From: Nitrospiria bacterium
GTDB lineage: Bacteria; Nitrospirota; UBA9217
DNA length: 55,789 nucleotides
Direction: 5' to 3'
Assembly (NCBI GenBank): GCA_919902495.1
Contig: CAKKRC010000026.1
Coordinates: 1-55,789 of the forward strand
Every line of letters begins with the position of its first letter. Positions within the stretch are counted from its first letter, which is position 1. The position numbers and the translations under genes were made by a program. Positions 36,219-45,303 of the stretch are shown here, piece after piece. The notes under the pieces are model-generated. The model was not told where the DNA came from and searched no databases. It saw only the letters and a program-made list of their open reading frames with translations.

Positions 36219-38453
36219 ATGGAGAAGAAATACTGCGTATATATCTGCAAAGGATGCGGCATCAAGGAGGCGCTGGACGTCGACAAGCTCTCCGGCGCAG
36301 CCAAGAAGGTGCAGAATTTCAAGATCCATGATGTTCTGTGCAGCCCTGAAGGCGTCCAGCTGATCAAGGACGACATGGTGAAGGACGGCATCAATACGAT
36401 CATCATCGCCGCCTGTTCGCCGCGCGCAAAGGCGGCTGAGTTCACGTTCCCCGGCGCGCTGGTGGAGCGGGTCAACATCCGCGAGTTCGTCGCCTGGACC
36501 ATGGAGCCGAACACGGAAGGGACGAACGATGCCGCTTACGACTACCTCACCATGGGCATCGTCAGGACCCAGAAGTCGGAACTGCCGGAGCCGAACATCC
36601 TTCCGGACCTGAACAGCACGATCCTCGTGATCGGCGGCGGCATCGCCGGCATGACCGCGGCGCTTTCCGCCGCGGGCGCCGGCCAGCAGGTGGTTCTGGT
36701 GGAGAAGGAAGCCCACCTCGGCGGCTTCGTGAACAAGCTCTACAAGAAGATCCCGACGGGGTCCTATATCAACAAGCCGCTCATTGTGGACACCGACATC
36801 AACAAGACCGTCACCGAGGTCGAAAACAACCGGAACATCAAGGTCTACAAGTCCACGACCGTGTCCAAGACCGACGGCCAGCCGGGCCTGTACAACGTAA
36901 CGCTCTCGAACGGCGAAACCGTGAAGATCGGCGCCATTGTCATGGCCTCCGGTTGGAAACCCTATGATGCGAACAAACTCGACTATCTCGGCTACGGCAA
37001 GATGAAGAACGTGGTCACGAACTTCGAGCTTGAAGAGATCGCCAAAAAGAACGGCGGCAAGCTGCTCCGTCCGTCTGACGGCAAGCCCGCCCTGAAGGTC
37101 GCCTTTATCCAGTGCGCCGGGCAGCGCGATCCGAACCATCTCCCGTACTGCTCCTCCATGTGCTGCGCCACCTCGCTCAAACAGTCCCAGTATGTGCGGC
37201 AGAACGAAGACGCCCTTGCCATGATCTTCTACAAGGACATCCGGACGCCGGGCAGGACCGAGCTCTACTACAAGGAAGCCCAGAACAACCCGGGCGTGAT
37301 GCTCTCCAAAGCCGATGTGACCGGCGTTTCCGATGCCGGCAACGGCAACATGTTCGTTGAGATGGAGAACACCCTCTTCGGGACCAAGACCGGCGAAAAG
37401 GTGAAGGTGGAGGCCGATCTCGTGGTCCTCGCTACCGGCATGGTGCCGACCTCGCGTGCCCCGCAGGAATACGCTGACGGGCTTACGAAAGCGGCAGGGG
37501 GCGGCGATGAAGCCAAGAAGAATTATCTGGAACAGACCCCCAAGCCGGACTATATCCTGAACCTCGGCTACCGCCAGGGTCCTGAGCTCCCGACCCTCGA
37601 AGGGGCCTCGGGTTTCGCCGATTCGAACTTCATCTGTTTCCAGTATGAAACGCGCAGGACCGGCATCTACGCCGCGGGCAGCGTGCACCAGCCCATGAAC
37701 ATGGCCGAAGCCATGGAAGACGGCGCCGGCGCGGCCTTCAAGGCCATCCAGGCCGTCGACCACGCGCAGCGCGGCATCGCGGTCCATCCGCGCGCCTGGG
37801 ACATGACCTATCCCGACCCGCTGATCATCAAGTGCACGGCCTGCAAGCGGTGCACGGAAGAGTGCCCCTTCGGCGCCATCGACGAGGACGAGAAGGGCAT
37901 CCCCAACTACAATATCAACCGCTGCCGTCGCTGCGGCACCTGCATGGGCGCCTGCCCCGAGCGCATCGTGTCCTTCAAGGACTACAGCGTTGACATCGTG
38001 GGTTCCATGCTCAAGGCCATCGACGTGCCCGATGACGAAGATGTATTCAGGATCGCCTGTCTCGTGTGCGAGAACGACTCCTATCCGGCTCTCGACACGG
38101 CGGCCATCGTCGGCAAGAAGATCGATCCCAGCGTACGCTTCATCTCTATGCGCTGCCTGGGTGGCATGAACCTCGTCTGGGTCGCCGACGCGCTCTCCAA
38201 GGGCATCGACGGCATGCTGCTCCTGGGCTGCAAGTACGGCGAGAACTACCAGTGCCACTTCGTCAAAGGAAGCGAACTCGCAAATACCCGCTTCAGCAAG
38301 GTCAGCGAGACCCTGAACCGGCTTCAGCTCGAATCGGGTCGTGTTGAACTGATGCAGATCGCCATCAATGAGTACGACAAGCTGCCTGAGATGATCAACG
38401 AATTCGTTGAGAAGGTGAAAGTGTTCGGGCCGAACCCGTTCAAGAGCATGTAA
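36219..38453 (+). CDS. qmoB: quinone-interacting oxidoreductase subunit QmoB
   Basis: 744 residues. An HdrA-like core has the FAD motif VIGGGIAGMTAALSAAGAG near residue 132 and FIQCAGQRDPNHLPYCS. Two ferredoxin-like clusters follow (CTACKRCTEECPFGAI and CRRCGTCMGACPERI). The C-terminal ~130 residues form an MvhD-like domain (IACLVCENDSYPALD, GMLLLGCKYGENYQCHFVKG). QmoB is thought to contact AprBA and may take part in electron confurcation; this is family knowledge, not seen here. It is tightly spaced after qmoA. Confidence 0.95.
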   Translation: MEKKYCVYICKGCGIKEALDVDKLSGAAKKVQNFKIHDVLCSPEGVQLIKDDMVKDGINTIIIAACSPRAKAAEFTFPGALVERVNIREFVAWTMEPNTEGTNDAAYDYLTMGIVRTQKSELPEPNILPDLNSTILVIGGGIAGMTAALSAAGAGQQVVLVEKEAHLGGFVNKLYKKIPTGSYINKPLIVDTDINKTVTEVENNRNIKVYKSTTVSKTDGQPGLYNVTLSNGETVKIGAIVMASGWKPYDANKLDYLGYGKMKNVVTNFELEEIAKKNGGKLLRPSDGKPALKVAFIQCAGQRDPNHLPYCSSMCCATSLKQSQYVRQNEDALAMIFYKDIRTPGRTELYYKEAQNNPGVMLSKADVTGVSDAGNGNMFVEMENTLFGTKTGEKVKVEADLVVLATGMVPTSRAPQEYADGLTKAAGGGDEAKKNYLEQTPKPDYILNLGYRQGPELPTLEGASGFADSNFICFQYETRRTGIYAAGSVHQPMNMAEAMEDGAGAAFKAIQAVDHAQRGIAVHPRAWDMTYPDPLIIKCTACKRCTEECPFGAIDEDEKGIPNYNINRCRRCGTCMGACPERIVSFKDYSVDIVGSMLKAIDVPDDEDVFRIACLVCENDSYPALDTAAIVGKKIDPSVRFISMRCLGGMNLVWVADALSKGIDGMLLLGCKYGENYQCHFVKGSELANTRFSKVSETLNRLQLESGRVELMQIAINEYDKLPEMINEFVEKVKVFGPNPFKSM

Positions 38454-38456
38454 ACC

Positions 38457-38491
38457 GATTGCGGATTGCGGAATGCGGATTGCGGATCAAA
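38457..38491. repeat. 7-bp array between qmoB and qmoC
   Basis: Five units: GATTGCG, GATTGCG, GAATGCG, GATTGCG, GATCAAA. One arm only. It occupies half of the 72-bp gap within the qmo operon. Confidence 0.82.
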
Positions 38492-38525
38492 AAAGCTTTC
38501 CGAACCGAATCTATGGAGGATATTT

Positions 38526-39689
38526 ATGTCAGAAGCAACCGTGATTAAACCAGATTTAGCGTTCGTGAACGAGATCATCAAGGGCGGCGGCGAGTCCCTT
38601 AAAAAGTGCTACCAGTGCGCCACCTGCTCGGTGGTGTGCAACGTGACTCCCGAGGGGAACCCCTTCCCGCGCAAGGAGATGGTCCTCGCCCAGTGGGGCC
38701 AGAAGGACAAGCTCATCGCGAGTCCCGACGTGTGGCTCTGCCACCAGTGCAGCGACTGCACTGCCTATTGCCCGCGCGGCGCAAAGCCCGGCGAGGTGCT
38801 GAACGCCATCCGGAAGCAGAGCATCAAGCATGTGGCCATGGTGCCGCTCTTCGCGCGTATCGCACAGGACCCCAAACTCATCTGGCTTCTTTTCGCCATT
38901 CCGATGGCGCTATTCGCCATTGTCGCGACGATTCTCGGGAACACTGACATCGCAGCGGTGCGGGCAAAAAGCGCGGTCATGGCGTACCATAATTTTATGC
39001 CCGTACCGGCCATCGATATCATCTTCATCCTGACCGCCCTGTTCGCGGCGGCCTCCGCTTTCGTGGGGATCAAACGGCTCTGGAGCGGCATGAAGGCCCA
39101 GGCCGGGGAGATGCAGTCCGGCGGGAATATCGTCGCCGATGTCATCTCGTCCCTGACCCAGATCATGGCCCACACGAAGTTCGCCGACTGCAACGTGAAC
39201 CGCCTCCGGCAATGGGGACATCTTCTGCTGTTCTACAGTTTCGCGGGACTTGCCGTGGTCACCACCTGGGCGATCGTGTATCTCTACGGTCATGAGCTGC
39301 TGCATATCAAGGCCTTCGGCGTGTTCAACTTCGGCGAGGCGCCCTATCCGATCACCGATCCCATGAAGATGCTCGCGCTGGCAAGTTCGGCCGCATTTGC
39401 CCTGGGGATAACGATCATCCTGCTGAACCGTCTCGCCAAGGCGGGGAAGGCCGGCATGGGTTCCTACTTCGACTGGATCTTCCTCGCGATCGTGATCGGC
39501 GTCGGCGCCACCGGGATGCTCTCCTGGGGTATGCGTTTGCTGGATATGACCGCCGGCTATTATGTGTACTATTTCCACCTGGTGTTCGTGTGGTCGCTGT
39601 TCGCCTACGCGCCCTATTCCAAGTTCGCTCACCTGTTCTATCGTACGACGGCCATGGTGTTCGCGAAGCATAGCGGCAGGGACAAGTAA
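38526..39689 (+). CDS. qmoC: quinone-interacting oxidoreductase membrane subunit QmoC
   Basis: 387 residues. An HdrC-like N-terminus has two cluster motifs (CYQCATCSVVC and CHQCSDCTAYCPRG). A HdrE/NarI-like membrane part follows with about six helices, and His residues in it (such as WGHLLLFYSFAG and YYFHLVFVW) could bind haem b. It should accept electrons from menaquinol and pass them to QmoAB. The ATG after GGAGGATATTT is chosen; upstream in-frame codons are repeat DNA. No qmoD follows; the next gene is a CBS protein. Confidence 0.95.
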   Translation: MSEATVIKPDLAFVNEIIKGGGESLKKCYQCATCSVVCNVTPEGNPFPRKEMVLAQWGQKDKLIASPDVWLCHQCSDCTAYCPRGAKPGEVLNAIRKQSIKHVAMVPLFARIAQDPKLIWLLFAIPMALFAIVATILGNTDIAAVRAKSAVMAYHNFMPVPAIDIIFILTALFAAASAFVGIKRLWSGMKAQAGEMQSGGNIVADVISSLTQIMAHTKFADCNVNRLRQWGHLLLFYSFAGLAVVTTWAIVYLYGHELLHIKAFGVFNFGEAPYPITDPMKMLALASSAAFALGITIILLNRLAKAGKAGMGSYFDWIFLAIVIGVGATGMLSWGMRLLDMTAGYYVYYFHLVFVWSLFAYAPYSKFAHLFYRTTAMVFAKHSGRDK

Positions 39690-39822
39690 TAAAGTTACGA
39701 GTTTCGCTCTTTGATGACCATATGCGAGGGAGGTGTGCCTCTTTCTCTTGACGGACAGGAGTTTTTTTCCTATTATGGGGCGTTTGCAGGGGCCGGTCAG
39801 CCCTGCGGCACGGAGGCAGATC

Positions 39823-40254
39823 ATGAAGGTCAAGGAATTATTAGGCATCAAGGGTATCGAGTGCTTCAGCATCATGAGCGATCAGACGCTGATCGACGCA
39901 TCGAAGCAGATGGCTGAGTGCCGCATTGGGGCGCTTCTTGTCATGGAGAAGGGAAAGCTTGCCGGGATCCTCACCGAGCGTGATATCGTGCGGGCCGTCG
40001 CGAACGACCGGAACTGCAAAGAGGTCCACATCAAAGAGGTCATGACCACAAACCTGATCGTTTCCAAGTCCGGCGACGATCTCGATTACGTTATGGCTGT
40101 CATGATCCAGAACAACATCCGGCACCTGCCGGTCGTGGACGAACACGGCCTCGTCGGCATGCTTTCCATGCGGGACGTCGTGCGGGTGCTGGTGAAGAAC
40201 CTCAAGGCCGAGAACCAGTATTTGAAGGACTTCATCGGCGGTTTCGACGCTTAA
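39823..40254 (+). CDS. tandem CBS-domain protein
   Basis: 143 residues made of one CBS pair (Bateman module) and little else. CBS 1 spans about 20-75 (ALLVMEKGKLAGILTERDIVRAV) and CBS 2 about 80-135 (IRHLPVVDEHGLVGMLSMRDVVRVL). Such modules commonly bind AMP, ATP, SAM or other adenosyl ligands. The start is set by GGAGGCAGATC. It lies between qmoC and hppA on the same strand. A role as an adenylate sensor for the neighbouring APS/AMP or PPi enzymes is an attractive inference, unproven. Confidence 0.9.
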   Translation: MKVKELLGIKGIECFSIMSDQTLIDASKQMAECRIGALLVMEKGKLAGILTERDIVRAVANDRNCKEVHIKEVMTTNLIVSKSGDDLDYVMAVMIQNNIRHLPVVDEHGLVGMLSMRDVVRVLVKNLKAENQYLKDFIGGFDA

Positions 40255-40457
40255 AGAACACAAACGCCTATGCCGGGCGCTGTCCGGAATATACTAAACT
40301 CTATGCGGGGAGGGATGCCGGAAAAAGGTATATAAGGTGAAAAGAGGATCTCAAGCGTTACCGATGCACCAGTGTTCATTATATTACGTTGTCAGGCATT
40401 TATGTGCGATAGGCATTTTTAGAATTAAAAAACTGAAGCAAAAGGAGGAGATTATCA

Positions 40458-42536
40458 ATGAGTAACACGATTCTTTTTGCCCTGGTATGCGGCGTTGCCG
40501 GCGTGATCTACGGCATCATAACCGCGATCTGGGTGAACAAGCAGGATGCAGGCAATCAGAAGATGATCGACATTTCCAATGCAGTGAAGGAAGGCGCCAA
40601 TGCGTTCCTGGCGCGCGAGTACAAGACGGTTGCAGTCGTCGCAGCGGTTCTGGTGCTTATCCTTGCCTTCGTTCCCGCACTCGGGAAATGGGCAGCAGCC
40701 GGATTTATCATCGGTACGGTGGGTTCCGCCCTCGCCGGCTTCATCGGCATGTGGGTGTCGCTCCGCGCCAACGTTCGTACGGCAGCAGCTGCGAGCAAAG
40801 GCCTCCAGGCCGCGCTCAGCCTCGCGTTCAAGGGCGGCTCCGTGACCGGCATCATGGTTGTGGGCCTCGGCATCATCGGCCTTGCCGGTTTTTACTTCAT
40901 CGCCAAGACGTATGCTCCGGCTGCGCAGGTCTCCACCGCGCTTATCGGGCTCGGCTTCGGCTGCTCGCTCATGAGCGTGTTCGCCCGTATCGCAGGCGGC
41001 ATCTACACCAAGGCTGCTGACGTGGGCGCCGACCTCGTGGGTAAGGTCGAGAAGAACATCCCCGAAGACGATCCGCGCAATCCGGCCGTCATCGCCGACA
41101 ACGTGGGCGACAACGTGGGCGACTGTGCCGGTATGGCAGCCGACCTCTATGAGACCTACACGGTGACCCTCGTGGCCGCCATGCTTCTCGCCAAGACCGT
41201 GTTCGGCGACAGCAGCCCGTGGATCGAGTTCCCCCTCATGCTTGGCGCTGTTTCGATCATCGCTTCCATCGTGGGCACCTACTTCGTTAGACTTGGCAAG
41301 AACAACTACATCATGGGCGCCCTGTATAAGGGATTGGCCGTTGCAGGAGTTATTGCGGCAATAGCGTTCTATTTCGTAGCAGACAGCTTTATCAAGGGCC
41401 TCGGCGCCAATGCCGGGGTTTTCACGGCGAACACCGTGTTCTTCATCTCCCTCATCGGCCTTGCCCTCACCGGCCTGATCGTCTGGATCACCGAGTACTT
41501 CACCGCGAAAGAGTATCCCCCGGTGCAGCACATCGCACAGGCCAGCCTGACCGGCCACGGCACGAACGTGATCGCCGGACTCGCGGTCAGCATGAAGTCC
41601 ACCTCAGCGCCGGTGCTCGTGATCGTTGCCTCGATCCTCGGCGCCTACTGGCTTGGCGGCGGATTCTCCGGCCAGGCGAACGCAGCCTCGGGCGGCATCT
41701 TTGCAATCGCACTGGCAGCAGTGTCCATGCTCTCCATGACCGGCATCGTTGTGGCCATCGACTCCTACGGCCCGATCACGGACAATGCGGGCGGCGTCGC
41801 TGAAATGGCCGGTCTCCCGAAAGAGATCCGCGATATCACGGACCCCCTCGACGCGGTCGGCAACACCACCAAGGCAGTGACCAAGGGATATGCCATCGGC
41901 TCCGCAGCCCTTGCCGCTTTGGTGCTGTTCTCGGAATATTCACGCTCCTTCGGTAAGGAGATCTTCTTCGACCTTTCGAACCCCATGGTCCTTTGCGGCC
42001 TGTTCATCGGCGGCCTGCTTCCCTACTACTTCGGCGCGCTCCTCATGGAGTCCGTGGCCAAGGCTGCAGGCGGCGTGGTGGAGGAAGTGCGCAGACAGTT
42101 CCGCGAGATCAAGGGCATCATGGAAGGCACCGGCAAGCCGGAATACGGCAAGTGCGTTGACATCGTGACCAAGAGCGCCATCCACGAGATGATGCTGCCG
42201 GCGCTCCTGCCGGTGGTCGTCCCGGTCGTGGTGGGTCTGTTCCTGGGCAAAGAAGCCCTGGGCGGCGTGCTCATCGGCGCCATTGTGACCGGCCTGTTCC
42301 AGGCCATTGCCATGACCTCCGGCGGCGGAGCATGGGACAATGCCAAGAAGTCCTTTGAGGACGGCGTGACCGACAGCAAGGGCGTCGTACATAAGAAGGG
42401 CAGCGACGGACACAAGGCTTCGGTCACGGGCGACACGGTCGGCGATCCCTACAAGGACACCGCAGGCCCGGCGATCAACCCGATGATCAAGGTCATCAAC
42501 ATCGTTGCGCTCCTGATCGTACCGTTGATCAAGTAA
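40458..42536 (+). CDS. hppA: membrane-bound proton-pumping pyrophosphatase
   Basis: 692 residues with about 16 membrane helices. It hydrolyses PPi and pumps protons across the membrane. Substrate motifs are [20 protein letters not shown] and [19 protein letters not shown], with [10 protein letters not shown] and GGAWDNAKK further on. The sequence [16 protein letters not shown] has Lys where K+-dependent enzymes have Ala, predicting a K+-independent H+ pump. AAGGAGGAG precedes the start. It can conserve the energy of PPi released by Sat, encoded upstream on the same strand. A strong terminator ends the unit. Confidence 0.97.
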   Translation: MSNTILFALVCGVAGVIYGIITAIWVNKQDAGNQKMIDISNAVKEGANAFLAREYKTVAVVAAVLVLILAFVPALGKWAAAGFIIGTVGSALAGFIGMWVSLRANVRTAAAASKGLQAALSLAFKGGSVTGIMVVGLGIIGLAGFYFIAKTYAPAAQVSTALIGLGFGCSLMSVFARIAGGIYTKAADVGADLVGKVEKNIPEDDPRNPAVIADNVGDNVGDCAGMAADLYETYTVTLVAAMLLAKTVFGDSSPWIEFPLMLGAVSIIASIVGTYFVRLGKNNYIMGALYKGLAVAGVIAAIAFYFVADSFIKGLGANAGVFTANTVFFISLIGLALTGLIVWITEYFTAKEYPPVQHIAQASLTGHGTNVIAGLAVSMKSTSAPVLVIVASILGAYWLGGGFSGQANAASGGIFAIALAAVSMLSMTGIVVAIDSYGPITDNAGGVAEMAGLPKEIRDITDPLDAVGNTTKAVTKGYAIGSAALAALVLFSEYSRSFGKEIFFDLSNPMVLCGLFIGGLLPYYFGALLMESVAKAAGGVVEEVRRQFREIKGIMEGTGKPEYGKCVDIVTKSAIHEMMLPALLPVVVPVVVGLFLGKEALGGVLIGAIVTGLFQAIAMTSGGGAWDNAKKSFEDGVTDSKGVVHKKGSDGHKASVTGDTVGDPYKDTAGPAINPMIKVINIVALLIVPLIK

Positions 42537-42562
42537 GCAGCGAGTACCGCATGAACACGCGA

Positions 42563-42593
42563 GGGGCTGGCCAACAGGCCAGCCCCTTTTTTT
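42563..42593 (+). terminator. intrinsic terminator of hppA
   Basis: GGGGCTGGCC and GGCCAGCCCC form a perfect 10-bp stem with an AACA loop followed by TTTTTTT. Confidence 0.95.
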
Positions 42594-42637
42594 AGTCTTT
42601 AGCAAGATTGGCGGTCTTGTGAAAAGCATGCAGTGCT

Positions 42638-42724
42638 GTCATTGCGAGGAACGGAGTGACGCGGCAATCTCGTTTTATTGATCGGTTGCGAACTGCGAGA
42701 TTGCTTCGCTACGCTCGCAAAGAC
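42638..42724. repeat. REP-like inverted repeat (TTGCGAG...CTCGCAA)
   Basis: The left half TCATTGCGAGGAACGGAGTG and the right half ending CTTCGCTACGCTCGCAA are inverted copies with GCAATCTCG/CGAGATTGC inner arms. This matches a dispersed repeat family known from many bacterial genomes. Confidence 0.75.
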
Positions 42725-42767
42725 GGCTTTATAAGAGCTATTTCGAAAGCAGCAAGATTGTATTCAA

Positions 42768-42795
42768 TTGAAATTTGTCCCAAAAGTGGTATATT
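42768..42795 (+). promoter_or_regulatory. candidate sigma70 promoter before the HDIG gene
   Basis: TTGAAA, 16-bp spacer, TATATT. The predicted start is about 5 nt before the first ATG of the gene, and no Shine-Dalgarno sequence is present, so the mRNA may be leaderless. Confidence 0.48.
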
Positions 42796-42806
42796 ATGCC
42801 TCTCCA

Positions 42807-43304
42807 ATGCTGGATGAAAAAATTTTGATAGAGGCTGGGTGTTCCCCGGGCGTGATCGCGCACTGCGAAGCCGTCTCACGTACGGCGGTCAACTTCGCGG
42901 AGCGGATAAAAAGGGTCACCGTTGACCGTGAGTTAGTGAAGCTGGGCGGACTTTTCCATGATATCGGCAGGTCCCGTTCGCATGACATCCACCACGCGCT
43001 GGCAGGCGTCAAGATCGGTCGGGAGAGGGGATTTTCCGAACCGCTCCTTGGTATTATTGAACGACACATCGGGGCAGGGATCACGGCTGCCGAGGCCGAG
43101 CGGCTGGGGCTGCCAAAGAAGGACTATCTGCCGATCACGCCGGAAGAGAAGATCGTGTCCTACGCGGACAACCTGACCAAGGGCGCGTCTGTTATGGGCT
43201 TTGAGGAGGCCCTTGAACGGTTCCGGCAGGTCCTCGGCCCGGGACATGAGGGGATCGGGCTCTTTCTCCGGCAGCATGAAGAGGTACAGGGGTGGATGAA
43301 GTAG
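42807..43304 (+). CDS. HDIG-domain phosphohydrolase
   Basis: 165 residues, a single HD domain of the small HDIG type (TIGR00295-like). Metal-binding residues include His19 (VIAHCEAVS), His51-Asp52 in LFHDIGRSRSHDIHH, and HIGAGITAAEAERLGLP. These proteins are often adjacent to nucleotide or cofactor genes, but the substrate is not known. The first ATG is taken as the start because a TTG 13 codons upstream overlaps the candidate -35 box. It is followed on the same strand by the YkgJ-type gene after a 7-bp array. Confidence 0.85.
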   Translation: MLDEKILIEAGCSPGVIAHCEAVSRTAVNFAERIKRVTVDRELVKLGGLFHDIGRSRSHDIHHALAGVKIGRERGFSEPLLGIIERHIGAGITAAEAERLGLPKKDYLPITPEEKIVSYADNLTKGASVMGFEEALERFRQVLGPGHEGIGLFLRQHEEVQGWMK

Positions 43305-43308
43305 AGGC

Positions 43309-43343
43309 AGTGCGGAGTTCGGAGTGTGGAGTGCGGAATAGTA
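43309..43343. repeat. 7-bp array (AGTGCGG type)
   Basis: Five units: AGTGCGG, AGTTCGG, AGTGTGG, AGTGCGG, AATAGTA. One arm only, in the gap between the HDIG and YkgJ-type genes. Confidence 0.8.
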
Positions 43344-43376
43344 ATTCAAAGTAAAAAGATAAGAGGGAGAAGGGCG

Positions 43377-44288
43377 ATGAGCAAGAAGAAGAAAGAAACG
43401 ACCGAGATAGACGAGACTGACATCCTCATATCGAAGGGCAAGAACGACAAGGTCGTTCCGGTCAAACTGACGAAGGACAGCCGGTTCAAGTTCCGCTGTC
43501 ACCCCAAAGTGCGCTGCTTCACCGCTTGCTGCAGCAACGTCAACATCGCCCTCCCGCCCTACGACCTGCTGCGCCTCCGCCGCCGGCTCGGGCTTACCGC
43601 CGACGAGTTCATCAAGCAGTACGGCGACATCCAGGTCCTGGACAAAACGCTCCTGCCGGTTGTCACGCTCAGGATGCGGGATGACGAGAAGAAGAGCTGC
43701 CCGTTCGTCACTCCCGAAGGCTGTACGGTCTACGAGGACCGTCCGAACATCTGCCGTTACTATCCCGTGGGCATGGCCACGCTCCGGAAACTGGACGCTC
43801 AGGGCGGCAAGGACGAGTTCTACTTCATGACCAAAGAGGACCACTGCAAGGGCTTCGAGGAAGACCATCAGTGGACCATCGGCGAGTGGCGGGCCGACCA
43901 GGGCGCCGACCTCTACGACGAGATGAACCGCGGCTGGATGGAGATCCTCATCAAGAAGAAGTCCCACGGCCAGGGAAAGGAATTCCCGGAGATCAAGAAC
44001 GAGATGTTCTTCAAGATGAGCTTCGACCTGGACTACTTTCGGGCATTCGTGTTCAACAGCACCTTCCTCGAGATCTACGACATCCCGGCGGATCGGCTTG
44101 AGAGGATCCAGGGCGATGATATGGAACTGCTGAAGCTGTCCTTCGAATGGATCCGCCAGGCAATGTTCGCAGAGGAAACGCTCAAGTTCAAGGAAGGTGT
44201 TCTCGAAAAGCGGAAGGAACGCTCTGACACGACCATGCGGAAGGTGTACGGGAACAAGCCGAAGACACAGATCGGCGATATCGATTAG
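43377..44288 (+). CDS. YkgJ-type Cys-rich Fe/Zn-binding protein
   Basis: 303 residues. After a Lys-rich start, the YkgJ/UPF0153 domain shows CHPKVRCFTACC, then DDEKKSCPFVTPEGCTVYEDRP and NICRYYPVG. These eight Cys-type positions are the expected metal cluster ligands. The C-terminal half is helical and charged with no recognised domain (FFKMSFDLDYFRAFVFNSTF). Members are common in sulfate reducers and may bind a metal or iron-sulfur cluster; the reaction is unknown. The ATG after AGAAGGGCG is chosen over an upstream in-frame codon lying in repeat DNA. Confidence 0.82.
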   Translation: MSKKKKETTEIDETDILISKGKNDKVVPVKLTKDSRFKFRCHPKVRCFTACCSNVNIALPPYDLLRLRRRLGLTADEFIKQYGDIQVLDKTLLPVVTLRMRDDEKKSCPFVTPEGCTVYEDRPNICRYYPVGMATLRKLDAQGGKDEFYFMTKEDHCKGFEEDHQWTIGEWRADQGADLYDEMNRGWMEILIKKKSHGQGKEFPEIKNEMFFKMSFDLDYFRAFVFNSTFLEIYDIPADRLERIQGDDMELLKLSFEWIRQAMFAEETLKFKEGVLEKRKERSDTTMRKVYGNKPKTQIGDID

Positions 44289-44314
44289 AGATTAGGATGC
44301 AGGGGAGCACCCTC

Positions 44315-45073
44315 TCACTGCTCGTTCTGTAACATGATCGTCATTTCCTGGTAGATCGCATTTCCGATCGTTAGCCCTTGATCGATGATCTCCGGGCCGA
44401 ACCGCGATCCGGTCTTGGTCCGGAAGGTCTCCTTGATCTTTTCGATCCCTTTCATCTTTTCCTTGAATACCCGGTGCAGGCTTTCGGGAGGGGTGTCGTT
44501 GGCATGGACGATGGTCCAGAGCGTGGTGGTGAAGTTCTCCGGCCCCCATCGGAACTTATCGGCGTCGTAGAGAGCGTCGCTCACCAGCCGGCCTTCCTTG
44601 TCCCCGGCATCCAGTGTCTCCTTGAACGCCTCATGGTTCCTGATGGCATCAGCGATGTACTTCCGGTAGTGTTTCTCCATTCCCAGGTCCTTCAGTATCC
44701 GCTCCGCCTCGATGCTGCCGAGGAGCGCGTGGTCCTTTTCCTTCCGTTTGATATCATGCAGGAGGCCGGCAAGCTCCGCCGCGAGAAAGAGCCCTGCCGC
44801 ATCGGATGCTGCGATGCCCCGCACCGGTGCTTCGATCAGGATGAGGGCCCCCGCGTCCCGGGCCACCGATTCACAGTGGCAGAGGCCATGGGCGCACTCC
44901 AACTGGGATTCATCGAGGTAGGTCCGGCACTGATGGAGCAGTTCGCTGGTCACCAGATGGTCGTCGGCGAAGCGGACGGCCGAGGCGTGACGGTCGTAGA
45001 ACGCCGGAACGGGCAGGGTCTTCGCGACCCGGTGCGCCACTTCCTGCAGCCGCTTATAAACGGTACTGCTCAT
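44315..45073 (-). CDS. HD-superfamily hydrolase
   Basis: 252 residues. HD motifs: CAHGLCHCESVARDAG with candidate ligand His near 61-66, His106-Asp107 in LLHDIKRKEKDH, IRNHEAF and DADKFRWGPENF. It resembles uncharacterised HD proteins with an N-terminal helical segment. The C-terminal part (EKMKGIEKIKETFRTKTGSRF) is helical. The start is at MSSTVYKRLQ; the upstream extension has no support. It converges on the YkgJ-type gene. Substrate unknown. Confidence 0.78.
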   Translation of the reverse strand: MSSTVYKRLQEVAHRVAKTLPVPAFYDRHASAVRFADDHLVTSELLHQCRTYLDESQLECAHGLCHCESVARDAGALILIEAPVRGIAASDAAGLFLAAELAGLLHDIKRKEKDHALLGSIEAERILKDLGMEKHYRKYIADAIRNHEAFKETLDAGDKEGRLVSDALYDADKFRWGPENFTTTLWTIVHANDTPPESLHRVFKEKMKGIEKIKETFRTKTGSRFGPEIIDQGLTIGNAIYQEMTIMLQNEQ

Positions 45074-45177
45074 GGGGCATAATAATCGGAGCGGAAGAGC
45101 GTTGTCAAGCCCAGAAACACGGATTGACATGCCGGGGTATCATTGGTAAGATGCTTGAGCTGAACAAGGCATTTGGA

Positions 45178-45256
45178 CACGGTTTCACACGGATTGAATT
45201 AGATCTCAGCAAGAAGAAGTCTTGCATCGCCCTTATCTGTGTTCATCTGTGGTTAC
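45178..45256. repeat. imperfect inverted repeat (CACGGATT family) before guaA
   Basis: Left CACGGTTTCACACGGATTG and right TTATCTGTGTTCATCTGTGG are inverted relatives, like the ends of the 105-bp elements. It covers most of the gap upstream of guaA. Confidence 0.5.
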
Positions 45257-45303
45257 AGCGCCGTTGTTTTGCAACTTATTTGAAGTCGTAAAAGGAGCAT
45301 CCC

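Noticed and set aside
36114-38258. A 714-codon minus-strand frame over qmoB, and a similar one over aprA (32658-34619)
   Set aside because: Both are antisense to strongly conserved genes and show only shadow composition; GC-rich third positions keep the opposite frames open.
30205-42536. A complete sulfate-reduction pathway
   Set aside because: Only activation, APS reduction and electron delivery are here. No dsrAB, dsrC or dsrMKJOP gene is visible, so direction (reduction or oxidation) is not proven.
42768-42806. An upstream TTG start for the HDIG protein
   Set aside because: The TTG overlaps the candidate -35 box and the extra 13 residues are not part of the HD fold.
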